Shown here in pieces: positions 11,495 through 22,353 of a stretch of 64,000 bases of DNA (the stretch's first letter is position 1; every line of letters starts with the position of its first letter). The DNA comes from Eurosta solidaginis (Eukaryota; Arthropoda; Insecta; Diptera; Tephritidae), in contig NC_090322.1 of assembly GCF_040869045.1 (NCBI RefSeq), forward strand, positions 270,718,662 to 270,782,661, in the 5' to 3' direction. Made by a program: the position numbers and the translations under genes. A model generated the notes under the pieces. It saw only the letters and a program-made list of their open reading frames with translations. It did no database searches and was not told the DNA's origin.

Positions 11495-12056
11495 TATAGA
11501 AATCAATACGTCTATCGAGTTTGGTACAAATTGGTAAAGAGGTTACTAAGATCAAACTTTTTAGCATAAATTGGCAGTGCCACTCCTCTTTTCCAAAATT
11601 CGTTCGCTGTTTAATCTTTAGCTCAAATAAAATTTTATTGAACCACTTTCAACAACTTTTAGTTATTAATAAAATACATATTTGGCTTGTAAATTAAAAA
11701 AAAAAATATGTAAAATTTTACGATGAATTTTGAAGCACCTTGTTATTGTGGCACCAAAAACGGACATTTGAGTTTTATAAGAGTATTACCATTTAAAAGA
11801 AACAATACGTCTATCGATTTTGGTAGTTATTGATTACGTGACTACTCAGATACAACTTTTAATCATAAGTGGGAAGTGCCACGCTATCTTATCAAAATCA
11901 TTAGTTTATCTTATTTAATGCTTAAATACATCATCATAAGACAAATCTCATTTTATTTTTTTATTTTCTACTAAAAACATTTTGTTTTTGCATTTTCTAA
12001 AAATTTTCGAATTTGACGAATTTTTTTGAAGCACCCTGTATCTGTGACATTCTGAA
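11495..12056 (+). repeat. Two diverged tandem units, period ~305 bp
   Basis: 11495-11765 and 11800-12056 share, in order, AATACGTCTATCGA, a GTGCCAC block, a long AT-rich middle and TTTTTTGAAGCACC or TTTTGAAGCACC ends. Similarity is low in the AT-rich parts. There is no coding potential. The unit lies directly left of the long-inverted-repeat element at 12083 and may be part of a larger composite. Confidence 0.6.
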
Positions 12057-12082
12057 CTTTCACACAGTAAAACCTCAAATAA

Positions 12083-13506
12083 CACTGGACCACGAATTTC
12101 AACTTTTTCTCTTTACCAGAAACGCCGTTATGAAATTCGTATGTAAAATCACCCCCTGATTTCGAAAATTGAGTTCATTTTTGATTCTATGGTACGGTTT
12201 TTGAGATATTTGCAATTTACCGTTATTCGAAAAAACCAAAAAGATGGCTCCCTTTAATTACGTATATCTCACGAACGGGTAAAGCAATTGCAAAAAAGTT
12301 TACAGAATCGGAAAGACGATTTGCTCAACCAGACAGTTTTTTCATTTCAGATTTTTGTTTTTTTTATGAAAAAATATGAAAAAAATTACTTTTGCGAGGG
12401 CAACATTCCAAAACCACAACTTTTTTCCAGATGTTTTACGTAAAGCTCTGACTAATTAAAAAAAAGATAAGCTACCATCGAAGAAAATCGATGCAAAACT
12501 ACGTAAGGTATAAGCGATCAAATAAAAATACCCAGGTTGGGCAATTTCAACGTATACCTCAAAACGTATGTATAGTATAAAGAAGAGTGAAATATCTAGC
12601 TATGCTCTGTTTCTGTTTAGTTAAAAGTTCAATTTATGGATGAAATTTCCCATATTTTTAACTTTTTTTTAAATTTATTTATGTTTATACTATAGTCTAA
12701 CAATCTTTATCTTAATTTGATTTTACTATGTAGTCGAAATAATTATGTGTTCTACTTTGACGCTTATTTAGTTTAGGATCGGTTTCTCTTATGAGAAACC
12801 TGCAGTAATCACCCATCATTGCGACGTCCCAGAATCCTTGATATCGATTCTCAATTAATTTCATTTGCTGATGAAACCTTTCGTCATGTTCGTCACTTTC
12901 GTCGCCAAGATTTGCCGGAAAAAAGCTCAAATGTGAGTGCAGAAAGTGAATTTTTAAGGACATATTTACGCCTGGAAAGAAAATATTAGTTAGGTAAACA
13001 AGTTATAGAATTTTGGGAAATTAATTTTAATAGGCCTTTAATATTTACCCATTTTCGCATAATTATTAATTAAGTCATTCACAATCTGCTCGTAGTTAGG
13101 GCTTTTGTGTCTACCGAGAAAAAAAGCAACGACCTTTTCAAAGGATTCCCTCGCAAAGAGTAATTTTTTTTTTCATATTTTTTCATAAAAAAAAACAAAA
13201 ATCTGAAATTATAAGCTAATATCTCGAAAACTATCTGGTTGAGCAAAAAACAATGTATTACGCATTTATAGCAAATTTTATTGTCTTTCCGATTATGTAA
13301 ACCTTTTTGCAATTGCCTTACCCGTTCGTGAGATATACGTAATTAAAAGGCCCCCCTTTTTGGTTTTTTCGAATAAGGGTAAATTGCAAATATCTCAAAA
13401 ACGGTACCATAGAATCAAAAATGAACTCGATTTTCGAAATCAGGGGGTGGTTTTACATACGAATTTCATAACGGCGTCTCTGGTAAATTTTGGCCGTCGA
13501 CCAGTG
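12083..13506. mobile_element. Long-terminal-inverted-repeat element with TAA flanks
   Basis: The left arm 12083-12400 and the right arm 13148-13506 are reverse complements. Both are bounded by CACTGG/CCAGTG and contain the AACGCCGTTATGAAATTCGTATG block (changed at one or two positions) and a GCGAGGG inner end. The right arm carries about 40 extra bases in two places. TAA stands immediately outside both ends (12080-12082 and 13507-13509), consistent with a 3-bp target duplication as in PIF/Harbinger-like elements. Arms over 300 bp are unusual for that superfamily, so class is open (foldback-type is an alternative). The middle (12401-13147) holds a minus-strand spliced coding segment. Confidence 0.7.
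12712..13147 (-). CDS. Two-exon fragment of a repetitive arthropod hypothetical protein
   Basis: Exon 1 is about 13147-13049, the intron is 13048-12972 (GT at 13048-13047, AG at 12973-12972, 77 nt) and exon 2 is 12971-12712, ending in a stop. The join keeps frame (Lys-Met-Gly-Val-Asn). Recognisable pieces are SFEKVVAFFLGRHKSPNYEQ in exon 1 and MSLKIHFLHSHLSFFP, DEHDERFHQQM and DVAMMGDYCRFLIRET in exon 2. I know this pattern (FLGN-type, HFLHSHL, GERFHQDI, ADYCW) from a protein family present in very many copies in arthropod genomes and probably linked to transposons. Its biochemical function is unknown to me. The usual GERFHQ Gly is Asp here. Exon 1 begins right at the inner end of the right inverted repeat, so the coding segment is fused to the arm. 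The protein is truncated at its N-terminus. Confidence 0.6.
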
Positions 13507-14485
13507 TAATTAGCTTTCATTTACATTTTAAATTTTTATAATAACTTCATTGGTTCAAAAGTCATGATTTTTGCAAAAAAAAAACTTAAAAGGCGCCACT
13601 GTGCGCCGTGGTAATTAAATGTAGTTATTTGGACTGAAATCGTTATTCCATCGAGCAAACAGTTACAATGAGGTCAATGAACTTGTGTCTGCTTATACAA
13701 ATAAATGGTAAATTAGATTGAGAAAAACCTTGAATGTCAACAAAATTAGTATTATATTAAAATTACCACTAAAAGGTGGATGCAATTTCTAAATATCTAC
13801 TTAAAATTGTGCATGTATAATTAGTCATAAACATCAATTAGGTCAATTTAACAAAAATCATCCAATCGTTCAGAAAGTGCTAATGGCTGAAGTTGTTCGA
13901 TATTCGTATAAGTCGCAATGCGGCATGAGTAGATAATCATGTTCAGAGTCGATAAAAGCAAGCTCATGGTTATATTTAGAAGAGGATACGTCAAGACGAA
14001 GTGTGGTTTTTAAAGTGATACACGATATTCATGTATTTAAGTATATCAAACTCTTGTTTATATTAAAGATTCATAACTACAATCTTGGGCATTTAAGTTT
14101 ATAGTTGAAGCTAAATTTTGTAATAGAGAATAAGGGAGTGCCTTCTGTGACTTTGATATTTATCTTGGAGGAAATTATTTTGCTTAATCATTTACCAAGG
14201 AGACCATATGCAAGTACATTTTTGGAGATCAAATGGAGCGCCATCACAGACTTGTGATACGGATTAGGGCTTTGGCACACATACATACATGCTCACATAC
14301 TCTAACACATAAAAGCTATACGAACAATTTAAGGGCTTTCTAGATTTATTTAAAAAAAAATTTAAAGCAAGAAGTTATAATTTCGTAATATATAAATTTT
14401 TAGTAAATAGATTAATCAAAAGCTACAAAACATTTAAGGCTACTTTTAACATGCTTCAACAACTCTAGATTTAATAAATAAATAT
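13507..14485. other. No gene seen
   Basis: AT-rich DNA between two elements. No reading frame, RNA gene or clear repeat was recognised. Confidence 0.5.
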
Positions 14486-15008
14486 TGTAACGAATTTAGT
14501 GCAATTCCTCTTATTTGCAACCTTATACCAACGTTCGAATCACTAAACTTTTGAATAAATAACTGCACTATTCAATAAAGCAAAATGGCCTTTATTCAAG
14601 TACTTCACAATACTACTACTTCTCGACAGATAGCGTGCTTAAATCAAACTCATTCTGATTCTCAGCTTTATACTCTGTGATTTCTCGTTCGCATACTTCT
14701 AGGCGTTTCTATTTCTAGAATTTACTTCTCGTTTACAAGCTATAAATTTCTCAGCTATAACAACAGATGCAAGATTTTATAGCTTCTCGCATAGCCCATG
14801 CGCGTTTATATGTGAGTGTTACTTGCACAAATGATTGCATACTTTTGGGAGTATCTCAGATATATGCATGTGTTTGTGCGTTATTCTCCGCTGCTTGTAT
14901 GGACATATGGGCAGACATAATGATTGATTTGTTGATGTGCATACAAGTCACTGCTTAGTATTGGCTTAGAGATGAGAGTATCCCTTAGTGTTGCCAATAT
15001 TCGTCACA
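14486..15008 (-). repeat. 3' LTR of E4
   Basis: Bounded by TGTAACGAATTTAG and ATATTCGTCACA on the plus strand (so TGTGACGAATAT... to ...AAATTCGTTACA in element orientation), 523 bp. It shares with E2 and E3 LTRs the block GTTATTTATTCAA ... TTAGTGATTCGAA ... GGTTGCAAATAAG on the minus strand. A purine-rich AGTGGAGGGCAG lies just inside (15009-15020, minus strand), the probable polypurine tract. Confidence 0.85.
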
Positions 15009-15222
15009 CTGCCCTCCACTTAAACCTGATCGTCACGATCAGACAAATCTATCAATCTAAACGCTGCCAGCCATTCCATATGAACCACCCTTATATTTCG
15101 TGGTTTCCCAATGGTTTGTATGCGGTAGTTGGTATCACTGATCTTCTTCACAACTTTGTGCGGGCCTTCCCAACTGCACCGAAATTTGGATGGAACACCT
15201 TTCCGCCGATGAGGGTTGTATA

Positions 15223-15602
15223 AATAAATAAATGAATGTAAGGCGCGATAACCTCCGAAGAGATTTGAGGCCGAGCTTCTCTTCCAATTTGCGTCGTGCT
15301 CCTCTTGATTTTCCCTACAAATTGGCCGGACGGGACCTACATGTTTTATGCCATGTTTTATACATGTTTACTCCAAATGGCATCTGCAAGGCAGATGAGT
15401 TTTCACTGAGAGCTTTTCATGGCAGAAATACACCCGGAGCGCTTGCCAAATACTGCCGAGGGGCGACCCCGCTTAGAAAAATTTTCTTCTAATTTAATAA
15501 CCTTATTTCTAAAATTTTGATTTTGCTTTGCTCGGTGTGCGAACCCAGGGCATAAAGTGTGGTAGGCGGAGCAAGCTACCATCACACCACGGTGGCCGCC
15601 GT
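15223..15602 (-). mobile_element. tRNA-derived SINE, copy S2, inserted in E4
   Basis: Minus-strand SINE with a good tRNA-like head: A-box-like GTGTGATGGTAGC near 15580 and B-box-like GGGTTCGCACACC at 15549-15537. The core hairpin ATCTGCCTTGCAGATGCC lies at 15379-15396. The tail is a TAAATAAAT run at 15222-15234. Target duplications GAGGGTTGTATA (15211-15222) and GAGGGTAGTATA (15603-15614) match at 11 of 12 bases. This shows true retroposition into the pol 3' end of E4 after E4 was in place or before its last transposition. Confidence 0.85.
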
Positions 15603-15662
15603 GAGGGTAGTATAACAGTACCAAATCTCCCTGGAAGAAACCTTCCGAATTTTTTTCTCGTC

Positions 15663-16070
15663 TTACCTGTATTTCATCGTACTACTCATTACCTTGGGCC
15701 CTTCCCTCACACTCTGTTCTTTGGCCAATGAAGAACTACTTCGCAGAACTTGATATTGACGGATTGACTTTGCATCATCAGTAGTGCGCGCTGGCTCGAA
15801 ACCACCCTTGCATCCTTTATGGAAAATTCTTTCAGTCGTTTTGGTGCGTCCGTTCGGGTTTGTCAATGCCAGTGTTTTTCTCGCAGGTACCTTCGGGTTT
15901 GATTTGTTTGGCCCATTCGTTCCATCAACCCTTGCCAGATCTGCTGCCTTTGACTTTTGTGGTCTCCATCGAATCTCTTTCACCAGCACTCGCTTACTGC
16001 TGAACCCTTTCTCCAAACTGAATTTAAGTGGCACATCCTTGTTTTTATAGCGCATAATCTTTCTCCGCAT
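15663..16070 (-). pseudogene. E4 post-protease pol fragment
   Basis: Minus-strand frame that begins like the segment just downstream of the E2 protease (MRYKNKDVPLKF, then SSKRVLVKE), so the DTG active site lies outside this frame. It then diverges or is rearranged, ending in sequence with no match to E2 pol. It is a remnant between the gag fragment and the deleted RT region and has no stand-alone function. Confidence 0.6.
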
Positions 16071-16751
16071 ATCGATCCTGATGCCATGGTCAACTCAGTA
16101 GTCCACTCCCAATATGACTTCATCTCTGACGGTAAGACTGCTTGATTTCCTTCCTCTTGCTTCTCTATTCCAGCTTTGCATTTACGGCCACCCAAGTTGG
16201 AACTACCAGAACCGGTGCTGCAATGAAGGGCAATGTGACCTGGATTACCGGACTTGAAACATTTGATTGTACCATTATTCTTCTGTTGCGTTCCCTTTAA
16301 AGTTTCTAAAATTGCGTCTACCCACTCTGGCCTTTCTACTTCCACACGGCGTGCTTTGAAAACTGGCTTACACAGAAGCGACGATGTTTCCTGAATCAGA
16401 GCATGTGATACCGTTTCTGCTCAGCCAACTGAGATGTCATATTTGCCTTCCGTTCTTCCAGTTGAGATGACAAAATTGTGGATATTTGTGATGACATTCC
16501 TGTTATTCGTATTTCCTGGATTTCCATTTTTGCCGATATCTGTGATAACAAAGCCAATATCGCATTATTCTCGCCGCTTGCAACTGTACTCGGACTTCGG
16601 TTCTTGTCTTCAATTTTTGTTGTTTTCTCGTCTCCATAGTGTCCCGTAGTCGTGCCTGAAGTTCGAGTTTATTGCCGGTTGTATTCAATCCACGGCTCTC
16701 CAACTCCTTCAGTTGCTGGATCCTCAATTCACTCAACTTTGCCATGTCCAA
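15980..16751 (-). pseudogene. E4 gag remnants (SAP-like start and zinc knuckle)
   Basis: 16751-16503 encodes a Gag N-terminus with KLSELRIQQLKELESRGLN, a SAP-like motif, then runs out of frame where the coiled coil should start. 16345-15980 encodes the nucleocapsid end with CFKSGNPGHIALHC. The knuckle has Ser in place of the second Cys, so zinc binding should be impaired. The capsid region between them is mostly deleted. E2 and E3 carry the intact order. Confidence 0.75.
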
Positions 16752-16804
16752 GTTGTATTCAAAATCTTCGGAATTTATTCAACAATTTCTCTTCTGGCAG
16801 CAAT

Positions 16805-17110
16805 TGTAATGAATTTAGTGCAATTCCTCTTATTTGCAACCTTCTACTAACATTCGAACCACTAAACTTTTGAATAAATAACTGCACTATTCAATAATGC
16901 AAAATGGCCTTTATTCAAGTACTTCACAATACTACTACTTCCCGACAGATAGCGTGCTTAAATCAAACTCTTTCTGATTCTCAGCTTTACCTACTTTTAT
17001 ACTCTGTGATTTCTTGTTCGCATACTTCTAGGCGTTTCTATTTCTAGAATTTACTTCTCGTTTACAAACTATAAATTTCTCAGCTATAACTGCACATGCA
17101 AGATTTTATA
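16805..17110 (-). repeat. 5' LTR of E4, truncated
   Basis: Starts TGTAATGAATTTAG and follows the 14486 LTR to GCAAGATTTTATA near 17110, then similarity ends abruptly. The missing part is the outer U3. Inside it, minus-strand TGCTGCCAGAAG marks a primer-binding-site position that resembles TGGTGTCAGAAG of E2 with changes. Confidence 0.8.
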
Positions 17111-17629
17111 TATGTATATTCCGTATTCAATTTGTAAGTTCAAGTGAGACGAAATAAATTTTTGTCAGTGCATGGCTATTCTTCATTTTGTTTTCTAAAA
17201 AAATAGCGACAACCAATCAGCGAGTAGAAATGGTGCTGGCACGTACACAGACTCAGTCTGACTTGGTAGCTTTCAAAATTAGCGTATCGCATTGTTTTCT
17301 TGACTGCATTTAAAAATACTTCTACATACGTTCAGTTAAAATTTAATTTAATTTAAAATTTAATTATTAAATAAATCATTGTTTTCGTAAAGGTGAACCA
17401 AAAATATACCCAAAAATATTACTTCAAAAGTCATTTTACACGAAATTATAGCAGTTTAGTTCCTAATAGGCACAGCAGATTGCATTCGGTTGTGGGCGAG
17501 AGGATAGAATGCGTGCGCGCGGGGATGTGTGGTGTGCTTGCCTATGCGGTGCGCTTGCCTGAGCGTTTTATAAAAACAATTGCGTGAAAGCGCTTATGAG
17601 GTGACGATCACTGCTCTAGGCCAGCCCGC

Positions 17630-17775
17630 ACCCCCTAGTTCTCACCAGAGCCTCGCCTGCTAAATATGTGAATGATACACTAATATTTGTAACACCCTCG
17701 CGTAGGTGAGCTTGACAATTGGGTTGCGGAAGCTTTGAAGCTATAAAGCTTTGTATTGCGCTTATCAACCCCCTG
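17630..17775 (+). repeat. Partial copy of dispersed repeat X
   Basis: Contains TCACCAGAGCCTCGCCTGCT, a GTAGGTGAGCTTGACAATTGGGTTG block and an ATCAACCCCCTGAA end. The same order appears at 24645-24990 (plus) and in the reverse complement at 41008-41320. Non-coding. The class is unknown to me. Confidence 0.55.
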
Positions 17776-20700
17776 AACACCACATTTTTTTAAATAGCTC
17801 TTAATATTATTAATTTTCTCGTTGATGAAGCCATGACTTCAGAATCTCTAATATATGTTTTAAAAGGTTTTCAAATACCAATTCGTAAGTATTTCACTCA
17901 AAGCGTACCTTGTCATTACTAAACAACTTTTGGGGAACTTTTAATTTTCAGAACTTTCTGCATTCTCCTTGAGGTGCCTGTATAACAGCTTAGAAGATAC
18001 GTTGATTGTGAATGTTGCGGTAAATGACGTGCTGACAGTTTTCCTATAAGGAAGTTTGCATGCTTTTTTAATAGAACATATGGCCAAGCCGAATAGTAGC
18101 ATTGATAAAAGAATAAGACTGAACTAGGGAGTTCTGGTCTTGATACGGTCGCTCGTTGTAAAGGTGTTTCTTCTGCGCGGCACGGTGCTTGCTGTGGAAA
18201 GCTAAGGGGGCGCAGGGGAACGCACTGTGGTGTAAGTTGTACTAACAACAGGAAAAAAGTCAATTTATATGCCATACTTTAATATATTTGTACAAGTTTT
18301 TATACAAGTGAGGGGTTTTCGAAGCCATTGATTATGAATTTGAAATTTGATTTATAAATTAAAAATAGCAGATGAGTTTCCGAAAAACAGACCGATTTAT
18401 TTAAATGTTTGTATGTGTGCAACTTCAAGGTCTTTTATTAAGAATCAAAAGTCCTTTTTAAAACATTCCCACTAAAAGATAAATTTTTTTATATATTTGA
18501 GGGAAATGTCTCACGAGAACATTTGCAATCCAAAATTAAAAAAAAAAAACAAGTAAGAACGGGACTGTTTTTGGATAAATAGCTAATCAAGAAAAGTACG
18601 AAAACATAGATTCGCCAACTCTTATATCTTTTTTGAACCTTAGAACCATTGTGCACTTATAAATAAAAAGCTTGCGCTGATTTTTTCTTCAAGGCCTCAC
18701 TCAAAAGGGCATATCTCACCTCGTTCTGTTTTGTTTGCAACTCTACATTCAGGGTCCTCGTTTCCTTCAGCTGCTCCTTGTATTTTAGAAATTATTAAAA
18801 TATGTGACCTTCTAAGTGCCAGCATTTACTTTCTGTCAAAACACACACAGATACATATATAACGTTCAAATAATCCTTTCAATCACACTCCCGGAAAAGT
18901 ACACTGCATGCTAAACACAGGCACATTTGAGCTTCACACACAAATTAATAAAACACCAATGATTCTAAAAAATTTAAGCTTACTCTGGTTTCCGTTATGG
19001 CAACCAACAACGGATGTGGGTGTGCTATGTTGGCACCTTCGAAGTGTTGACAAAAGAGTATTGCCTGGCTTCTTGATATAGTTTTGTAGCTACAACAACA
19101 CCAGCAAAATTATTTCGTGTGCTTCTCAACAATATTGTTGTAAGCTGAGCTAGTTTTTGTGTTGGCATTAAAATACAGCAGCTGCCACTAATTATTGAAC
19201 TGAATAAGGAAAGTACAAACCGCTTAGACAAAGCTAATACAATGAGACTGAGGAGGGGCATGTGAAAATCTATACCAGCGAGGTTGTTTGCTTAAATGTG
19301 TTGAGTGAAAATACTTGCATTTGTTTTAATTGAACGCATTGAAGTGTAAATAAATCAATATGAGAGCTTTTGAAGTGTTACTTTGTTTGGCTGTTCAAGA
19401 GGTTTGCATGTTATGATTTTAATGGCTTTGCTCGGATTTGAAGGATTAAGTAATTTGATAAATTAGCTTAAAGTATTCATTTTAATTTATTACATATATT
19501 TTCAACAATGCTTGCCAACTCCATAGTCTTCTAATGCTAAGTATGATATTGTTTTTTATTAACTATAGTTACTAATTTGTGAAAACCAAAAAGTTCTATA
19601 AAAAACATTTTATTGTTAACCGTAAAAAAAGGTACAGCAGGATACACGGAAATAGGAGTGGGACTTTTCATCATATTTTCTTTATTAAATTTTATTTCAT
19701 TTTATTTTCGATAGCTGAAGAAAAATTTGTACGAATTTTTTTACGGAAACTATGCAAACAAATCTCAAAAACGTTTTCGAAAATTCTAGAAAACTTTACC
19801 AAAATATTGTAATTTTATTTAAAGTTTTGTGAATTGTTATAAAGGCTGGGTGCGAGTTCGCGAGTTTTAGGTACCTAAACTAATATTCCACTGGAACTTT
19901 CCAGCACTGCAATAATTTAGGTAAAAGGCTGTCAGAACTGTGCGAGTTGTTCTGACATTCTAATTTGACCTTTATGCTGAAATATCATACAAATAACACA
20001 AAAAACTTTTATTGTATTTGCAATGTGCAGAAATATATGCTTCAAATAGACATTGGAGGGATCTACCGTAGGAATTCCCAAGATACCAAAACATGGAAAT
20101 GCATCGACTCCAACTCCTACGGCCTTTTTCGCCAAGAGTCGTGGTGCATATCTTGAGGGATGTCTTTCTCTATCTAAGTAGAGTAGTACCATAAGGCATA
20201 CCACTGATTACACATTTCTAGTCAATTAGTGAAAAATTTTCACAGCTTTGATTCACAACAGCCACCATCATCGTGAGTCAATTCCCTGCCACTACAAAAA
20301 CACAAACATATATCGCCACTCCGACACTACGAGACCTCAGCTGCATTATCGCGGTTATGTATGTGTACAGATGGGCATTTCATATGCATTAAACATTTAA
20401 AAGCAAAATTTAAGTGAAATAAAAAATTGTGTTTAATCTTAAAACTTGACTTTTCAATTTAGGTTGATAACTATGCTCAAAGAAATTCAAATTTTTTTCT
20501 TTTCCACTGCCTTGCCGACAGTTTCCAGTGATTTAGGTTTTTTGTGTATCAAGGTAGCAAATTAGGTAAATTCGCACACAGCCAAAACTTCAGTTTTCTA
20601 GCCTTATTTATTTTAGTCTAACAAAGTACGAATTACGGGTATATCCAAGTTCGTACTGATTTTGGTTCCGAAAGGTGTTTCAGATTTTCTTCAATATTAA

Positions 20701-20817
20701 AGATAAAACTTTGCACATATCATAAGGCCTTTTCGGAAAAAAATGTTTAAAATCAAATTTTGAGACTTTTAAAGGACTTTGATGGATTTTTAATGATTTA
20801 TCTACAAAATTGCATAC
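17776..20817. other. No gene seen over ~3 kb
   Basis: Short frames (for example 17919-18275 and 19025-19261, minus strand) have no recognisable domains. The AAACAAGTAAGAACGGG string near 18550 resembles a dispersed-repeat end seen in Diptera, but no second end was found. Otherwise it is AT-rich with homopolymer runs. Confidence 0.45.
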
Positions 20818-21278
20818 CAAACAAATAAGGAAGGCTAAGTTCGGGTGTAACCGGACATTACATACTCAGCTGCCAAATTACAGCTTGCAAAACTTTTAAA
20901 TTACTTTCTTTTAAAAGTGGGCGGTACCAAGCCCAAATTTTTCCAAGTTTCATCACTTTGTCCGTCTTTGGTAATTAACTACCGCACTTTTTCGGTTTTT
21001 TCAAAATTTTGGATATCCAAAAAGTGGTCGTGGTTATTTATAGTCCGATTTCGTTCATTTTAAATAGCGATCTGAGATGAGTGCCCAGGAACTCTTGCGC
21101 CAAATTTCATTAAGATACCTCAAAATTTACTCAAGTTATCGTGTTTATGGAAAGGCGGACGGACGGACGGACATGGCCAAATGAATTTCTTTTTTCGCCC
21201 ATATCATTTTGATACAGAGAATTCTATATCTATCTCGATTAATATACTGTGTGAGCTCTGCTCAGCTGCATATAAAAT
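20818..21278 (+). mobile_element. HINE/DINE-1-like element, copy A (short, no tandem repeats)
   Basis: Left end ATAAGGAAGGCTAAGTTCGG, then CATTACATACTCAGCTG. Right end GTGAGCTCTGCTCAGCTG followed by CATATAAAATA. Between them is only the distal part of the family (AAAGTGGGCGG, a TCAAGTTATCGTGTTTATGG block and a three-unit GGAC run at 21158-21170). The central tandem-repeat region of copies B and C is absent, so this is a deletion derivative or an ancestral short form. Non-coding. Membership in Helentron-dependent elements is inferred from the subterminal inverted repeats and microsatellite. Confidence 0.7.
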
Positions 21279-22353
21279 AGGAAGTTTGAAGTTCTTGTAA
21301 AATTTTCCATATTTTTTCGAAAACGTTTTGGGATATGTTTGTATAGTTTCAGTTACAAAATTGATGAAATTCGTGAAAAATTGCCATTACTATTTTCGTG
21401 TTCGCTGCTAAATGTATATCTATGCGTTATAGAATTTCATCTTTTTCACTTTTACCATAACTATCAAACACAACTCCAACGTAGCCAGCGACCATTAAAA
21501 TCAAGTCTGTCGCCATCACGTTTAGCGGCGCAATATCTGTTGGGGAGGGTTTTGTGTGCGCCATAAAACCAAAATTTGGCTTGTTTTTCCATTTGACTGC
21601 TCGCGAAGGAAACTGCATGAAATCGTCATTGAATTATTAATACTCAGCGCTCAATATGTTGACTTTGTGGCCTATGCTTTCCAGGCACATTCACTCCACA
21701 GATTTTGTTTGCATAACATTTTGCTTTTTGTGACCCCGATTTTTCGGATTTTTGTTAGTTAATTGAAATTGAAAGAATAAAAAAAAGTAAAGAAAATCTT
21801 AATAACGTTTGGGGTCGTCGATTTTTAGAAAACTATTTGTATACATTAGAGTGTGTGCCAAAAATTACGAAATTTTTTTTTTCGCTCTCACCCGGAAAAA
21901 TCAGAAAATATGCCCAAAAACAAATTGCGAAGTTCTTAATGTTAATATTAAGAGGTCCTCCACAGCACAGTTTTGGCATGTAAATCACATGGCACCTAGA
22001 GTTTTAAACATTATTTTGTCCTGCAATGTATGAAGCAATTTTTAAGCTATTGCATAGATTTTATCGCGGGCTTTGAGCGTGGCGACTGATATATGTACAT
22101 AAAATCGTGGAATAACATCTGTTAATAACAGCAAAAGTTTCGGTGTTAGCAACAGGCTGATTACATAAAATTGGATCTATTTATGCGAATATTGGTTGTT
22201 GTCTTTGATGTACATTTATCTTCACTACTGCGCTGTAGATGGCACCCATTGAATTACGAACAGCAAATATTTCGTTAACATCGGATAGAAAATGTATAGC
22301 CAAACGCAAACATTTTCCATTAGCTTCAGCTCTTGCTCTAACCTATACCCTAT
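21279..22353. other. No gene seen
   Basis: Short frames without recognisable content. AT-rich. Confidence 0.45.

Larger units (their letters stand above)
14486..17110 (-). mobile_element. Internally deleted gypsy element E4 (reverse strand)
   Basis: A full LTR at 14486-15008 and a truncated LTR at 16805-17110 flank only 1.8 kb instead of about 5 kb. On the minus strand the body holds gag start (SAP-like domain, 16751-16503), gag zinc-knuckle region (16345-15980), a piece downstream of protease (16070-15663) and then only the last codons of integrase and the polypurine tract. RT, RNase H and most of integrase are missing. A SINE (15223-15602) interrupts the pol end. The 5' LTR has lost its outer ~220 bp, so no target duplication can be read. 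Confidence 0.85.

Noticed and set aside
15403..15624. 73-codon minus-strand frame
   Set aside because: Lies entirely within SINE S2 and its flank.
16434..16873. Plus-strand frames opposite E4 gag
   Set aside because: Shadows of the minus-strand gag remnant; the same holds for plus-strand frames across 42.4-47.1 kb and minus-strand frames across 51.4-56.4 kb.
19932..20204. 90-codon minus-strand frame (KKAVGVGVDAFPCFGILG)
   Set aside because: Reads smoothly but matches nothing I know and has no flanking structure.
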